A stretch of 64,000 nucleotides of DNA from Hirsutella rhossiliensis. Its lineage: Eukaryota; Ascomycota; Sordariomycetes; Hypocreales; Ophiocordycipitaceae. A program made the translations under genes and the position numbers. Location of the stretch: positions 868,001-932,000 of the forward strand of contig NW_025408671.1 of assembly GCF_020360975.1 (NCBI RefSeq). Direction: 5' to 3'. Numbering within the stretch: position 1 is the stretch's first letter; each line of letters begins with the position of its first letter. Positions 1 to 12,089 of the stretch are shown here, one piece after another. The notes below the pieces were generated by a model. That model was given only the letters and a program-made list of their open reading frames with translations. It was not told where the DNA came from and made no database searches.

Positions 1-99
1 TTTCGTCTTCCGCACGAGCACGTCAGTCGCGCATTGTCGTGACCAAACCTTTCGTGGTAGTCAGCAAAATCCCCATGGTGGGTTCTTGCTGCAAGCAAG

Positions 100-690
100 T
101 TACGAAGCAGGGGCCGAGAGCGCCAATTCTGACGGGCAGCTGGTTGTGGCTTTAAGCCTCAGGTCTCTGTATCGCTCCGGCGCAGAGGCTTCCCACCAGG
201 CCTTGAAAGCCTCTTCCGGCTGCTGTCGGGCAATCTTTCGCAGGTGCGCTAGCGTCGGGACGTTATCAGCGGGTTCTGGCAGTGATGCTCCCGCCTTTGC
301 CAGAGCATCAGCCTCCTCGTTGCCTGGGATGTCAGCATGGCCGGGGATCCAATGGACCTCCACAGCTCCGTATTTTCGCGCCAAAGATTGAAACTCAAGG
401 AAGACCTCTTGCGAGGAGTCGCTCGGCGTGCCCCGTAAGCATGTTGCGGTCGCGAGGTTGTCGAGGCAGACAAAGATGCGGTCAGTTTCTGGAAGGCTCA
501 CCGCAGCCTTCAACCCCTCCAACGCACCTTTCGCCTCAGCGTCGAAAATCTCGGCGGGCCCGAGACGGCCCTTGTCGCGCAAGACGGTGGATCCGTCCCG
601 ATGAACAACATAGCCATATCCGGCGTGGCCTTCGGTAGAACGGGACCCGTCGGAATAGACGACCAGAGTTCGGGGCGATAGTGCCTGGAG
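100..690 (-). pseudogene. LINE copy A ORF2, RNase H domain
   Basis: One minus-strand frame from about 690 to the stop at 100 encodes an RNase H1-like domain, which removes the RNA strand during element cDNA synthesis. The start shows VYSDGSRS with the first catalytic Asp, followed by GYGYVVHRDG. EIFDAEAKGALEGL carries the catalytic Glu, FVCLDNLATA the third acidic residue, and WIPGHADIPGNEEAD the His and last Asp. The first Met at 582 is not the domain start. It is out of frame with the preceding RT segment, so another frameshift lies near 700-870. Confidence 0.85.
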
Positions 691-873
691 CCAATCGCGA
701 AATTTCTTCGCCGTCTCATTTTCGATGCACTCTGCAGAGGCGCAGTCTGCTCTTCGACAAATCCGCGCTGCAGCAAGGCAGGCCTTGGGCAGCTTGGTAG
801 CAATTCGTCGGAGCGCCGCAGCCTAGTCCGGAAGGGTTTGGCTGCTTTTGGTACTTCAGCTTGATCATTTCAT

Positions 874-2815
874 TCAGTATAGGGCTTTTGGCCTCGACGT
901 GCGCTTCACGAGCGGATGAGCTTCGTCCAGGGATTTGAGACGCGCAGCAAATGCAGTCCGGCGCGCCTCGAGCAGCAGAGGGACCGGCGGTATCCCTGCC
1001 TCCCGGTGCAGAACATTCGTTGGTGTAGTTCTCCACACTGGCAGGATAGCCCGAAGAGATGTGTAGAGTGCCTTGCTCATCTTCTTTACGAGGTGTCCGA
1101 TCCTGGACGGTCCTTCCTTGCCCGGCTTGGTCCAGCGCGGGCGCGTAGAACCAGGATACCAGACCTCCGCCGCGTAGAGCAGCACTGGAATGACGCAAGC
1201 GCAGACCGCTCGTCGCACAGCGCTCGGTAGAGGACCATGCCTGGTGTTTGTCAGTCTCCTGAGATGGAAGGCGACTGCTTGCGCTTTGGCCGTCCATTTC
1301 TCGACATGAGTCTTGAAAGACAGAGTGCTGTCGAGCCAGACGCCGAGCCAACGCATCGCCCGGCCCGGCCGTTTCTCAAATTCGCCATGGAGCACTGGCG
1401 GCGCCGTCTTGGGCGTCGTTCGAGAGAAGTGCATCACTTCTGTCTTCTCAGGGTCGAAGGAGATCCCGTTGGCGGCGCCCCACGATACAAGCTCACGCAC
1501 ATGATGAGATGCTTCGGCGGACGTCTCATCCAGGCTATCGCCGACGCAAAGGATGGCAGTGTCGTCCGCATAGCCGAAACGCCCTTTTGAGCTGCCCAAG
1601 CGGTAGATTGGTTCCGTATACAGTAGGAAGAGGATCGGCGAGACTGGCGATCCCTGTGGCAGCCCGCACTGGAGGCGATGAATTCGTTGCGATATCTTGA
1701 TAGCGGATGCGTGCCGACCTGTCTTGCATAAACGAGCCGACCCATCGCGCGAGGTTCGGTGGCCACCCTTGCTCCCGTAGGCGAAGGATCAATCTGTTGC
1801 GGAGGACTGTGTCGAAGGCGCCCTGAATGTCCAAAGTCACCAATGTTGCAACCTGCTTGCAGGCAAATGCCTCCTCGATGTCATGAATCAAGGCAGCAAC
1901 GAGATCCACGGCCGATCTCTTCGGGAGCGCGCCGGCTTGTTGTGGGTGTAGTACGCCGAAATGGACCGAGGCCCACGCTAGACGCCGTGCGATGAGCCGC
2001 TCGAGGCCCTTGCCGAGACAGGACAAAAGGAGATGGGGCGCCAAGCGCGGGGTGTAGAGATCCCTGCGCCCCGGCTTGGCAATCATGACCACTTCTGCTT
2101 CTCGGAAGGGCTTCGGATGGTGGCCAATCCTGAGGCAGCCTTGATATAGCTGGTGGACGAGACTTCCGATCGCATGCCAGACAGCGCGGAGCATCCGCAC
2201 CGTAATATTGTCGGGACCAGGGGACGTATTCCCGGTGCGTAGCGTGGCGTCGCGGGTCTCCTCCGGAGAGACTCGGTCGGTGAAGGGTATCGTCCTATCT
2301 GTGTTCACGGAGATCCACGGATCTGGGATGTCGTCGTTCGCCGTGCGCCGTTCCAGAGTGGCTTGTCGCAAGGCGGTGGCCTTTTCAGCTGCGTCTCATA
2401 CACTCGGTCGTCAATTTGCAGGAGGAGCTTGAAACGGACCTGGAGACTTCAGCCAGCGGACCGCCCTGAAGACGGAGGCGCTATCGGTGAAGCTGTCAAT
2501 CAAGTTACGCCAGTAAAGGCGCTTGGCCCGGCGCACCACGCTATGGAGCTCCCTCTTGGCTAGCTGTACTTCTCGGTCGAAGCCGAGAGAGTGAACTCTC
2601 CTCCACGCGCGGTAATTGGCCGCCGCCTTTGCGCATTCTTCAGTCCACCACCGCGCACCATGCGTAGTCTTACGGGCAGGTCGACCGGCAGCTCTGGCTG
2701 CACAACCAAGAAGGTTCACGAGCGCCGACGCAAAGCTGTCGAGCTCGGAAGGAGATGCCGTGGTGATCGGGATGAAGGCGGCACCGGCCTCCACTAATTC
2801 AATGAATCGCTTCAA
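874..2815 (-). pseudogene. LINE copy A ORF2, reverse transcriptase domain, frameshifted
   Basis: Three minus-strand frames tile the RT region: 2411-2815 (linker rich in basic residues, with the ARWWTEEC and AKRLYWR stretches common to Tad-type elements), 1535-2371 (fingers and palm) and 874-1599 (palm to thumb). Motifs include GPDNITVRMLR, LDIQGAFDTV with the first catalytic Asp, and YADDTAIL with the catalytic Asp pair. The region after that Asp pair, through WLGVWLD, is also typical of LINE RTs. The 1535 frame leaves register just before the YADD block, so the conserved segment upstream of it is read in the 874 frame. At least two frameshifts are needed, so the polymerase is dead although its catalytic residues remain. 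Confidence 0.85.
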
Positions 2816-2843
2816 TTCCTCGTCGGGTTGAGATGGATCTTTC

Positions 2844-3545
2844 CTATTGGAAGGGTGCCAGAACTTGTCCTGGCAGCGTGATACTAAGGGTAAAATGATC
2901 GGAGCCGGTTGCTAGATGATCCTCGACAACAGCGTCGGCCAGAGGTATGTTGCAGAAGGCGAGATCAACCGTATTGCCGTGTGCGTTGGTCGGGACATCG
3001 ACAGGATTCAGTAAGCCGAGTCGATTGTCCATTGCCCAAAACGCTATTTCTTCGCCGCGGTCCTCTCGTCGACCGGCCTGCCAGCTGGGATGTTTGGCAT
3101 TGAAATCACCAGCAACAAGACACTTGTCCGGTACGGTCCACTGAAGCAAGATTTCAAGGGCTCCGTCGTGGTACGGCTGCCGATAGAAGTTGACGACTGT
3201 TATGCCGTTGACGGTGAGCCAAAGGATGTCACGAGTCGCCGCAGGTCTCTTTTGATCAGCGACGAGACCTGCGGAACGCCGGACGTATGTCATGACTCTC
3301 GGGCGAGTGTCGCGGCCGTCCCAGTCGTTGACGGGTGAGAAGGTGTCGTAGGCCTGATGCGTCTTAGTGAGGCATCGGCCATCTTTCAGTCCTGTCCATG
3401 GCTCCTGCAACAAAATAATGTCGTATTGTTCCGAGTCGGCCAACGCAAGGGCACAATCGTGTGCCGGCGGAATCTTGCCTACGTTGGCTTGGAAGATTCG
3501 CAAGATCCTCCTATCGCTTCGATTGCGTGGAAAACAGCGAGGCAT
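2844..3545 (-). pseudogene. LINE copy A ORF2, apurinic-like endonuclease (EEP) domain
   Basis: This open stretch of 233 codons is the endonuclease that nicks the target for target-primed reverse transcription. The expected EEP motifs appear in order: FQANVGK near the N-terminus, LLQEPW (metal-binding Glu), GDFNAKHP (catalytic Asp and Asn), and GSDHF near the C-terminus (catalytic Asp-His pair). The Met at 3545 follows the ORF1 end closely, so it is a plausible ORF2 start. The frame closes at 2844, but the protein clearly continues in another frame from about 2815, so a frameshift separates this domain from the reverse transcriptase. Confidence 0.85.
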
Positions 3546-5098
3546 TAGGTAGCGTCACAGGACTAGTGCGTCGTTTCTTCGATGGGACGACAGGGAGGAA
3601 CTGGTCGCCGTCCCTTACATGCGGCGGCGTTGTGGCCACAACGATGCATGGGGTTGACGGCGCGGCTGGCTCGTAAATGGCGCCCATGTCGGAGCTTCCA
3701 TCTCCTCCAGCTGCCCGCGGCGCCGTTGACTCCAAGGAAAGTATCTGCGGCCTGCCAGGGCTCTGATCAGACTGGTCGGACACTCTGGCCTTTGGAGTCC
3801 CGCCGCTGCTGCGCAGAGCTGAACTCCCATCTGCCGTACCAGGCTCTTCTCCTCCTTCGTCAGGCGCCGGACCATGCCGTGAACGCGCTTGGGGCGGGCA
3901 GGGCATTTGGGGTCATCCGCGCAATGGGGTCCAAGGCAGTTTGCACACTGCTCGAGGGCGGTGCATTCTTGGCTACGATGGCCGGTTTGCCACAACGCCT
4001 GCAGCGCGCCGTTCGATCGCAGCTGTGTCGAGCGTGGAAATCCCAGCACTTGTCACATTGGCTAGGAATGCTGGGCTTGTCGATATAGCGGGCGAACCGG
4101 CTGGCGCCGAACAGTCGCCAGGGTCTCTGCGTGGGTTCCAGGAAGGATACAATAAGGGTCTTGGTAGGCATATCGCCCGAGTCGTGTCGCGAGGTCCGTA
4201 TGCTGATGGGCTTCAGTCCGGTTTGGCAGGCAATTTCTTCTTTGACCGCCTCATCGAAGTTGATCTCAACGCCGCGTAGGTCCGTGAGCCTACGGGGCAA
4301 TCGGCTACGGCATACGAATGCCATTTCTGGCTAATCTCTACGGCCGTCGCGTCCAGATCTACGGCCCAATCCGCCTGTCGCTGCACGAGTAGTTCGCGCG
4401 TGGCCACATCCGATGCCAGGATGGCCCAACCCGTGTTTACCGGGAAGGCTGCCGGGATGCGGCGTAGGTCGATGCCGACTCTAGCGGCGATGTGGGCCCG
4501 GATAGCGTATCTTTCATGGTTTCGGGCCGGAGCATCGGCGTCAAGTCGGACAAAGACACGCAGGTCTTCCTGGGTGGGACCACGGGCGGTCGTCCTTGGA
4601 GACGAGTGGTGGTTTGCTGTTTTCGCTGTGGTGGGGCGGAGGCCGTAATGGCCAGCTGTCCTTGTGTCGTTTTGCCGGATGCGAGAACGCTGCTGTACGT
4701 AGGTTTCGGTGGTTCCTCAAGGTCGGCGAGCGATTGAGTCCAGAGGTTCAGAAACTTGGTGGCAACTTGCTTTGCGATGCTATTGTGGAGCCGGACGTGA
4801 ATTGTTTGGCTGTCTGTTCGAATGATTCGCTAAAGGCCCGAAAGACTGCCAGCTTGGCATCATGGGCTGCCGTTTGGTCGCGAGCGATCTTTGTAGCCGC
4901 TTCGATGATGGAGACAGGTGCATTTTCCGTGGACCCGGTCGAACCAGGGCCATTCGGGATTATTTCCGGCTGCGTTCCTTCCGCGACGGCAGCGTTGGGC
5001 GTGTCGCTGGGAGACGTCGGTCGAGGGCTGCTGAGCCGCCAGGGTTGAGACATTTGGGCGAGCCTCCGCCGGAGAGGACAGTAGGTGCTGAGATGCAC
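3511..5098 (-). pseudogene. LINE copy A ORF1 (gag-like, zinc knuckles), frameshifted
   Basis: ORF1 of Tad-like LINEs encodes an RNA-binding nucleocapsid-like protein that packages the element RNA. Here it is spread over several minus-strand frames: 4748-5098 (Ser/Pro-rich N-terminus), 4213-4407, 3860-4324, 3615-4049 and 3511-3906. A CX2CX3HX4C knuckle (CDKCWDFHARHSC) lies near 4020-4057. A second knuckle begins as CRRCGKP in one frame and continues as GHRSQEC in another, which locates a frameshift near 3985. A third, CANCLGPH, follows in the second frame. The last frame ends in a basic stretch (KKRRTSP) and overlaps the ORF2 start at 3545 by about 35 bases, a usual arrangement for the family. 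The breaks are indels rather than RIP stops. Confidence 0.75.
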
Positions 5099-5240
5099 GG
5101 GCTGCTAGATCAGGTGGCGATTGTATGTCGACAGCACAGGAGCGGCGCGCGAACCTGAGGCTGGTGCCATGGCCGCTGCCGGCGCTTTGCGCGGCGCTGT
5201 TGCGGAATTTTCAAGAGCACTGTTAAGCGAAAAGCTGTAT

Positions 5241-8200
5241 GGATAGGCTACTTCCTTAACACTTGCGTGCCAAGAAAGTAAAAATGCAGGGAAGGGTGTA
5301 GAAATGCCTTAAGGAACGAAAGAAGGTGCATATAGGGTGCAAGCTCGGTATAAGATTGCACGGCTATCGCAGAGAACTATACCCGCCTACACCGAACGGG
5401 TATAGTAGCTTAGGAGGAAGGTACGGAGTAAAATCCTTTCCCTACTCGAGACCGCTCGATATACTTACTACTTAATACACTACCGGTACTCGATATAGCG
5501 CCGTGCTTAATCCTATAACTATGTTCGCCCGAGTAACACCTCTAAGCGTCCCGATCACGTACGATAGCACTCCTATTACTTATTTCTCCGCTTCCTAGCA
5601 AGGTGCCGAACAGACTAGAAAGAAAGGTATTTAAAGAGATCAGCTTCTATATATATTACGATAGAAATACTTAGAGGGGAGACTAAACGTGCCGTGCCTT
5701 AAACGTCTATAAGGCGACGAAGCATCGGCACGTCGATAGCGCGTAGACCGATCCTCCTATCCCGCCCGTATAGGCCGAATTTCTAGACTAGTAGTCCGAT
5801 TCTAAGACGACTTCCTCTTAAAGGAACGACGCGGCTATTACTTAACTATAAACCTAAAGGATCTTATCGGTGCCGAAGCTTAGCGATAAATTAATCTCTT
5901 TGCTAAGTAAAAGAATAGGTAGCTGCTAGATGCCGCGTATAACTCTCCGAAGGGATATCGAAGTAATAGGTAAGCTTAAGGTGTCTAAGAGCTAAAAAAA
6001 AAAGGCGACGCTAATCTAGATCGGCCAACACGTGCGAGATGTTTTCTCCTACTAGCCGACGCGTTAGTATATCTACGCGTTTATAATCTACGGGCGCGAG
6101 ATAGAGGTTTAGGTATTTAACCGCTTAGGATGTTATAGTCCTAGCGCGTTCGATATCTATAAGAAGCCCGAACGGTTTATATAGGTAATCGCTAGCTATA
6201 TAATAATAAATAACGAGGAACTAGGCTTAGATACCTTTATAGAGCTAGATAGCGATAGTCGCTTAATATATATTAAGTAGGACGAGGCTTTAAGTAGGAC
6301 GAGGCTGCGGCTAGAATCGTAGCCTTTTACCCGTTAACGGGCAATCGTCTACCGTAGGGCGTCTTACTATCTTACGAAGCCTCCGGACTCTAAGAATTAG
6401 AGTTATATCGCGAAGTTTTCGTAGACGTCTAACCGGCGAAAGCTAGAGGTAGATCTTCTAAGATTAGGCTATTAAAGAGAAGTCGAGGGCATTGCTAAGT
6501 TAATAGGCTATCGTCGCATAACTAGTATTAATAAAATATAATTAGGCCTAATATTTACGAGGCCTTACTCCTTCCGAGGTCTTCTAAGTACTACGTCGAA
6601 TTTTTCGCATTCTTTCTCCCTATCTTAGCCTCCCGGTGCCCTTTCTCGGTTATTTAGAAAGCTTTATAGCTTAAGCATTACTAATAAGCCGTTAAGAAAG
6701 CGTAAGCCGGTTAATATCGGCCGGAAATCTAAGCGATTAAGATCTAATAGTTAAAGGTCGAGCTAAGGGCAGGACGAAGTTATATATAATATTAGGGAAG
6801 CTTAGAGGACGAGTCTGCTCGCTCCTAACATCGGACCTTATAATAGTCGAGTCTTTCGATATCTAGTAATCTCCCCGGTAGGCCGAGCGATCTATAAGTA
6901 CGAAAAGATATCGTAGCTCCTAGGGGCGCTCCGCGACGCGATTAAGGCATATAAGTACCTATACCTTAAAGGTAAAGTTTCGCCGGCAATGTTTATATAG
7001 TTAAGTCCTATCTAAGATAGGAAGTAGCTTTAAGTCGGTACGGTATCTTACTACTTATATCGGGATATAGAACGGGCGCGATTTTACTATAACGAACGGT
7101 CCGGCTTATTAAGATAGCGGAACGGCCTAGTAAGATATAGTAAGCAGGCTTAGTAAGATAAGCGTTATAGCTTTGTAAAATAAAACGCTAATCCTTCGAT
7201 GCGTTCGCGGTCGAAAACATAGCTACCGTCTACGTTAAGAGTATATATTTCGCAGGGAATAGAAGTAGAGAGTATAAGTTAAATATATTTATTATTATCT
7301 ATCTAAAATAATTAAGAAGTTCTCCCTTCTTATACTTATATAGCTGCCTTAAGGTAGCGATGTTACTACTTAGTCTACTTAGGTAATATTGTTTTCTAGA
7401 AGGTTTAATAATATCGCTTAATAGCGATATTATCGCGCACTTATCTAATATATATACTATAAATGCGATAATGCAATTAGCAATATATAGCCTATAATAG
7501 AACTAGCTTGCTAGACCGTCCTAGTATAAAATAGAGCGACTCGCTGCGTTTAGTACTATGCTAAACTAAATAATATATATATTTAGAGTCGGACTACCCG
7601 AGCTAGGAGCATTTACTATATAGCGGCTAAATCTAAGATACTACTATACTAGCTAAGAGCCGATAATAGTCGAGGCTAGCTAAAGTAGATATCCCGGTAT
7701 GATTTTCTATTTAGCAATATAGCGCAGTTTACTTAGCCGTTTCCTTATAAATTTAACCTATAGCGTCTACGAGATTAAGCTAAGCTCGGTTTTCCCCCGT
7801 CTCCTCTTTATAATAATAGTCTTATAACTAGTCCCGTAGAGGGCAAACTTACTATACGTCTAGTTTAACCTAGCCTAAGGTATATAAGGATCGTCCGTAA
7901 GCTAAGATTAGCTAACTTGGTATATGCGATAAATCGTAGAGCTATTTCGGTGTAGTCGTAATGCGTATAACGTAGCCGAGCTCGTTCTAGACTTATATTT
8001 TTATAGTTAATAAGGACGATAAAAACCCCTCCCGGCGAGCTTTCCTAATTAACCTAGACCTCGCTATTAGAACCTAACGTAAAGATGCCTCGGGAGCGAA
8101 AGGGAAGATAGGTACGAGGGCATTTATAGCTATCGGGGCACTATTAGGCAACGAGCAGCACTCCTTTATATACGACCTTAAGTTATTCTTCTAGGTGCTA

Positions 8201-8730
8201 TTCTAGATTTGCGTTTACTATAATAGGTTAGGCAAAGACGTTAGAGCTATAGAATTTAATAGCTAGAATTACGAGAGCGATAATAGGCTAATCCGTTTAA
8301 AAGTCAGCACTATTAGTATTAAAGTATATTCCTAAGGATTGCGGAAAATTTCACGCTATACTATAAACCGTTAATACCGACTATTAATTAGTTACGTAAG
8401 AAAGTATTCCTAAATAGGGAGATTTAGAAAAAGCCGGATTTAGCGTTATACTCTTAGATAACGGACATCCTTCGCAAAGCTTATAAGGATATAATAGCGG
8501 CAGATACATAGTATTTTATCGAGATTAATAGCACGATTAATTTATTAATTAATTTTATTTTACGTATAGGGCGGGGTTATAGGACTCCTATAGTAGTATA
8601 AGGCGTGCTAAGGCTAAGTAACTATTACTAATAATAGGTCGGTATATAATAAAGGAAGCCTAAGGGCACCTAGGAAACCTAGGCTATTAGCCTATCTTAA
8701 TCTTATATCGAAAATCACAGCCGTATATAA
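5241..8730. other. RIPed DNA without a recognisable gene
   Basis: This stretch has the TpA-rich, CpA/TpG-poor composition of RIP and stops in every frame at high density. I saw no domain motif on either strand. A short poly(A) run lies near 5994-6003. If the ORF1-like relic to its right belongs to a minus-strand LINE, this would be the place for its ORF2, but I found no endonuclease or RT motif to support that. Confidence 0.5.
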
Positions 8731-8739
8731 TAGAGATAA

Positions 8740-9320
8740 TTAGGGCTATTACCTACTAAGCTCCGAGATCGACAACGGTTAGTAGTTACTCCCGGTTTAA
8801 TATACGCAATAATATCGACGCTATGGGCCTCGACTAGGCGATGCTGCCGAGGCGCACTTATTATGTTTTCGTCTAGTAGGAGGAGACTAGAGTAAATCTA
8901 TATACGAAGTTCGTAGACTAGTCTAGGCGCTCGCGAGAATCGGGCTACTCGCGAGAATCGGGCTACTCGCGATTGCGTTAAGCTTATCGCGCACGTGCTT
9001 TAGTTTATCGCCTATCTCCTTTATTTATCTATCTAGTTCTAGTATCGTTTGCTACTATCCGTTAATAATATCGCCCTACTTGGTCACTGCTCGCTTTAGC
9101 CTCTAAATTTCGTCGCGGGATTTGCTTAGAAACTCTAAGGCTAGCTAGACCATCGCCCTGCCTTCGTTAACAGTGCCGCTAGTCCGCTACTACTAACCCT
9201 CCGCCGCTCGGTCGTGCCGTTAGCTATAACCTTATTTAGTGTCGCTCGCGTCGTGATTCTAGCGCTCTTCTTCGTCTTATCGCGCGGTGTCTCGGACCTT
9301 ACTACTAGGCTGCGCGACGC
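8740..9320 (-). pseudogene. ORF1-like relic with coiled coil (possible LINE ORF1)
   Basis: On the minus strand one frame reads as a heptad-rich, charged segment (RDEIQRLKRAVTKQGDII, where Q stands for an in-frame stop; then KEIGDKLKHVRDKLNAI) followed by Ser/Pro-rich linker repeats (ASSPILASSPILAS) and then TSYIDLL. That order of coiled coil, Ser/Pro linker and a TSYADV-like motif resembles the N-terminal half of Tad-type LINE ORF1 proteins. Nearly all interruptions are TAG or TAA at likely Gln or Trp positions. Zinc knuckles were not found downstream. The plus-strand open frame at 9214-9432 over the same bases is taken to be antisense shadow. Confidence 0.45.
8932..8975. repeat. Short tandem repeat, unit about 17 bp
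   Basis: The unit CGCGAGAATCGGGCTACT occurs twice in a row with a partial third copy. In the minus-strand ORF1-like frame it encodes the repeated peptide SSPILA. It looks like a simple coding duplication inside the Ser/Pro-rich linker. Confidence 0.7.
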
Positions 9321-9779
9321 GACTCGATCTTTCGTAGGTATTAGAGGGGGTGCGCCCTACTCTACTATAATCACGGCATCGGCCGGCTTATCTATAATAA
9401 AGTTCCTTAGCTACTATATCGCTTCTCGGTAGTTTCGAAGTATTTACTCTGCGTTTAGAGCGTATTTTAGAATAGGCCCTAACGGTATTAGCTTCGAGTA
9501 GTTAGGCTCTAAAGCTACTTAGGCTCTACTAAGGGCTTTCCTAAAATAGCCTAGAGCTTTATATACCCCGCTTTTACGTAATAGTTTCCCGGTTCTGCTT
9601 ATCCTACCCCGCGACAACGCAGTAAACTCTTAGATAGATTACTACGCTGTCTTAAAGTTAAATCTTAAGTAATAGACCTTATACGAGCATAAGATAAAAT
9701 ACTTAAAACGCTATATTAGATCCTATTACGGCTGCGGTCTTAGTACGTAAAGGTCCCCGCCTCGAAGAGCTATACTAAT

Positions 9780-11700
9780 ATTATTAGACGAGTCGTCGCT
9801 AGAGTCTTTAGGTGTTAAAAGATATCTTCCTAAACTATAAGAAAGCGATAGTATACGTTAATATAGATAATATAAACGAGCGGATATATTACTTTAAAGA
9901 ATGCGAGAATGTTCTATTCTATACTAGTAGTAGCGAGACTATATAGACAATAAGCGGCGACTTTACGATACTAATCCCCTAGGGAATAAGAGCGAGGGTA
10001 ATTTAGGGAAATATACTTTCGGCTATAGATATAGAGGCAGAAAAGAAAAAATAGGAAGAAACTAAGCAATAAAGATAGAGGTAGAATAGGCCTATAGGCC
10101 TCTCCCCTCCCTACTTATCCGGGCCCTTATATAGTTCTATATCGATTATCGACGAGCATAATATATATACTAGGCGTAAGCAAAGTATACTATAACCGAG
10201 GCCGCTAGGCCCTATAGTTAGTCTCGTATAAGCCGTTATATCCTTAATATAACTCTTTCGTTCCTATTATCGAAGCTAACTATGGTTTATTGCTTTTAGA
10301 AGGATAGTTAGAAAAACAGTCTCTAAGGCGGATACTAAGGCCGCTTCTAGTATCGCCTTAGTACCTAATTACGCGATATATAACTATTGCTACGCTTCTA
10401 GAAAGAGTTCGATAGTAAGCCTATTACTTAGTCTAACGTCTAGCTATAGTATTATATCCTAGTAAACCCCGTTAGGTAATATTACCACGGTATACTCTAT
10501 TAAGAGCCTTATATTTAGATTAAGTTACTCTCCGATCCGTTTAGGCGAGTCTAGGATAGTAGTATAGATCCGGTCCCCGAGAAGTCTTAGTAGAACGGCT
10601 ATATCCGCTACACTAAAGCGAGCAGCTTATATACTAACGTAGGGTACTATATACCTTATTAACTTCTACTAGAACTAACTTATCGCGTAGGAATACGAAC
10701 CTTCGAATAGTAGGCTTATCTATTCTAAGAATTTAGGATAGCTATAGATTCCTTATCTTCTCGCGGATTTATTAATCGTTTTCCTAATATCGTCGCTAAG
10801 TAATACTAGATATTTCTACTTATATAATCGAGTAAACTATAAGACGTTAAAGGTAGTATAGGCCCTTAGCCCTACTACTAAGATAAACGCTAAGAAATTA
10901 TAAGGGAAACGAAAGATAAATTCTTAGTACTTAAAATAAGCTTTGCGTTGTCTATATTTAGCGGTATTCTCGGCCGAACTCCGTGCTACCGGAGCGTTAG
11001 GGAGCCGGCTATAGACCTCTTCGAAGACTAAAGGAAGGCGTTAGTCTAGTCTTCCTTCGTATTCTAGGGGTATTCGCTAGAGATCCGCTAGCTCCTAAGA
11101 GACCTTAGAGAAATTCTTTATCTACGAGGCTATTCTTATCGCGTTACCGAGTTAGATAGAAATAATTCGTAGTATAGTAAGTAAGGTTAGTAAGGTATTA
11201 AAGGACTCCGTAGACGTATAAAGGAATCTAACTTACGCCGCTACTCGCCCGTATAAGGAGTACTAACTACTAAATAAAATATAGTAGTACCTATAATCCG
11301 TAAGCATCCTCGCGAGAGTACGAACCCTACTACGCTTACCTGCTACTACTATATATATATATAACGCCGTCTACTAGCGCTAGAGATTAGCTAGGCTTCC
11401 GACCTATACCCTATTATACCGTTAGAAACCCTTACCGTCCTTAACGTCCTTGCCGTCCTTAACGTCCTTACCGTCCTTAACGTCCTTGCTATCCTTGCCG
11501 TCCTTACTATCCTTGCCGTCCTTACCGTCCTTACCGTCCTTGCTATCCTTACCATCCTTGCCGTCCTTACCGTCCTTACCATCCTTGCCGTCCTTACCGT
11601 CCTCGCTATCCTTACTATCCTTGCTATCCTTGCTATCCTTACCGTCCTTACCCGCCTTACTTTCCTTATCGCCCGCACTATAACTGTTCCCGCACTTGCT
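9780..11700 (+). pseudogene. Long RIPed ORF of unknown function ending in a repeat tract
   Basis: A single plus-strand frame can be followed for about 1.9 kb with no frameshift. Its interruptions are TAA or TAG, about one in fourteen codons, whereas a neighbouring frame over the first part shows about one in eight. Readable segments include FKECENVLFYTSSSETI, a Gln-rich charged stretch (EAEKKK then EETKQ), AVFSAELRATGALGSRL and IIRSIVSKVSKVLKDSV. The frame then runs into the 9-bp minisatellite, which it reads as Ser-Leu-Pro/Thr repeats. I do not recognise a family. The start is unclear and may lie upstream of 9780. A real but decayed gene is likely but not proven, because frame bias is the only support. 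Confidence 0.35.
11430..11668. repeat. 9-bp minisatellite (CCTTACCGT and variants)
   Basis: About 26 tandem 9-bp units run through this tract, with variants CCTTACCGT, CCTTAACGT, CCTTGCCGT, CCTTGCTAT and CCTTACTAT. Because the unit is a multiple of three, it keeps frames open on both strands and yields artificial-looking repeats: Ser-Leu-Pro on the plus strand and Val-Arg-Thr/Ile-Ala-Arg on the minus strand. Variation is mostly at two positions of the unit, and several variants differ by TG versus TA, as expected if RIP hit an existing array. In the plus-strand frame it forms the C-terminal repeat of the long relic upstream. Confidence 0.9.
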
Positions 11701-12089
11701 ACTAGAACGCTAGCTGCCCGAAACCTACTACTTAATAAAGCGTAAGAGCAAATTAGCTTCTAACTATTTATAGGAAAACTAATTTTAGCGCGTCGTATTA
11801 TGCCTTTCGTATATATTTACTAATTTAACGATAATAGCTCGACGTTAAGGGAAGCTATAACTAGGGATGCTGTCTTTCGCTATATATAATTAAAGCTTAT
11901 TAAAAATAAGTATACTGTCTAAAGTCGAATAAAGCACTACGTATTGAAAGCCTCTTCTTACTTAGCGACTACTTATCGCCCCTATCGCTAGATAAGTATA
12001 TATATAAGGACTACTAATATAGTAATAGAAACTACTACTCCGAAGAGCACGAAGGTATAATAAGCCTCTATTAAACCTCCTTCTACCTT

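Larger units (their letters stand above)
1..5240 (-). mobile_element. Tad-like non-LTR retrotransposon (LINE), copy A, not RIPed
   Basis: This GC-rich block reads on the minus strand as a two-ORF LINE: a zinc-knuckle ORF1 at the right, then an ORF2 with endonuclease, reverse transcriptase and RNase H running to the left edge. The 3' end lies outside the window: position 1 corresponds to about 44460 in copy C, whose 3' end is about 550 bases further left. CA and TG dinucleotides are plentiful, unlike the DNA that starts near 5240, so this copy has not been RIPed. It is nevertheless broken by several frame changes. Copy C is only roughly four-fifths identical by eye, so the two belong to different subfamilies. 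The right boundary is placed by the sharp change in base composition and is accurate to a few tens of bases. Confidence 0.85.

Noticed and set aside
86..1700. Plus-strand open frames across LINE copy A (for example 86-391, 1237-1590)
   Set aside because: They lie antisense to clear RNase H and RT domains in GC-rich DNA and show no domain motif; they are shadows.
9214..9432. Plus-strand 72-codon frame with a hydrophobic stretch, possible membrane protein
   Set aside because: The minus strand reads better as a coiled-coil ORF1-like segment, and the frame is short and isolated.
11391..11683. Repeat proteins of Val-Arg-Thr or Ser-Leu-Pro type as stand-alone genes
   Set aside because: A 9-bp tandem unit keeps frames open on both strands automatically; there is no start or context for a separate gene.
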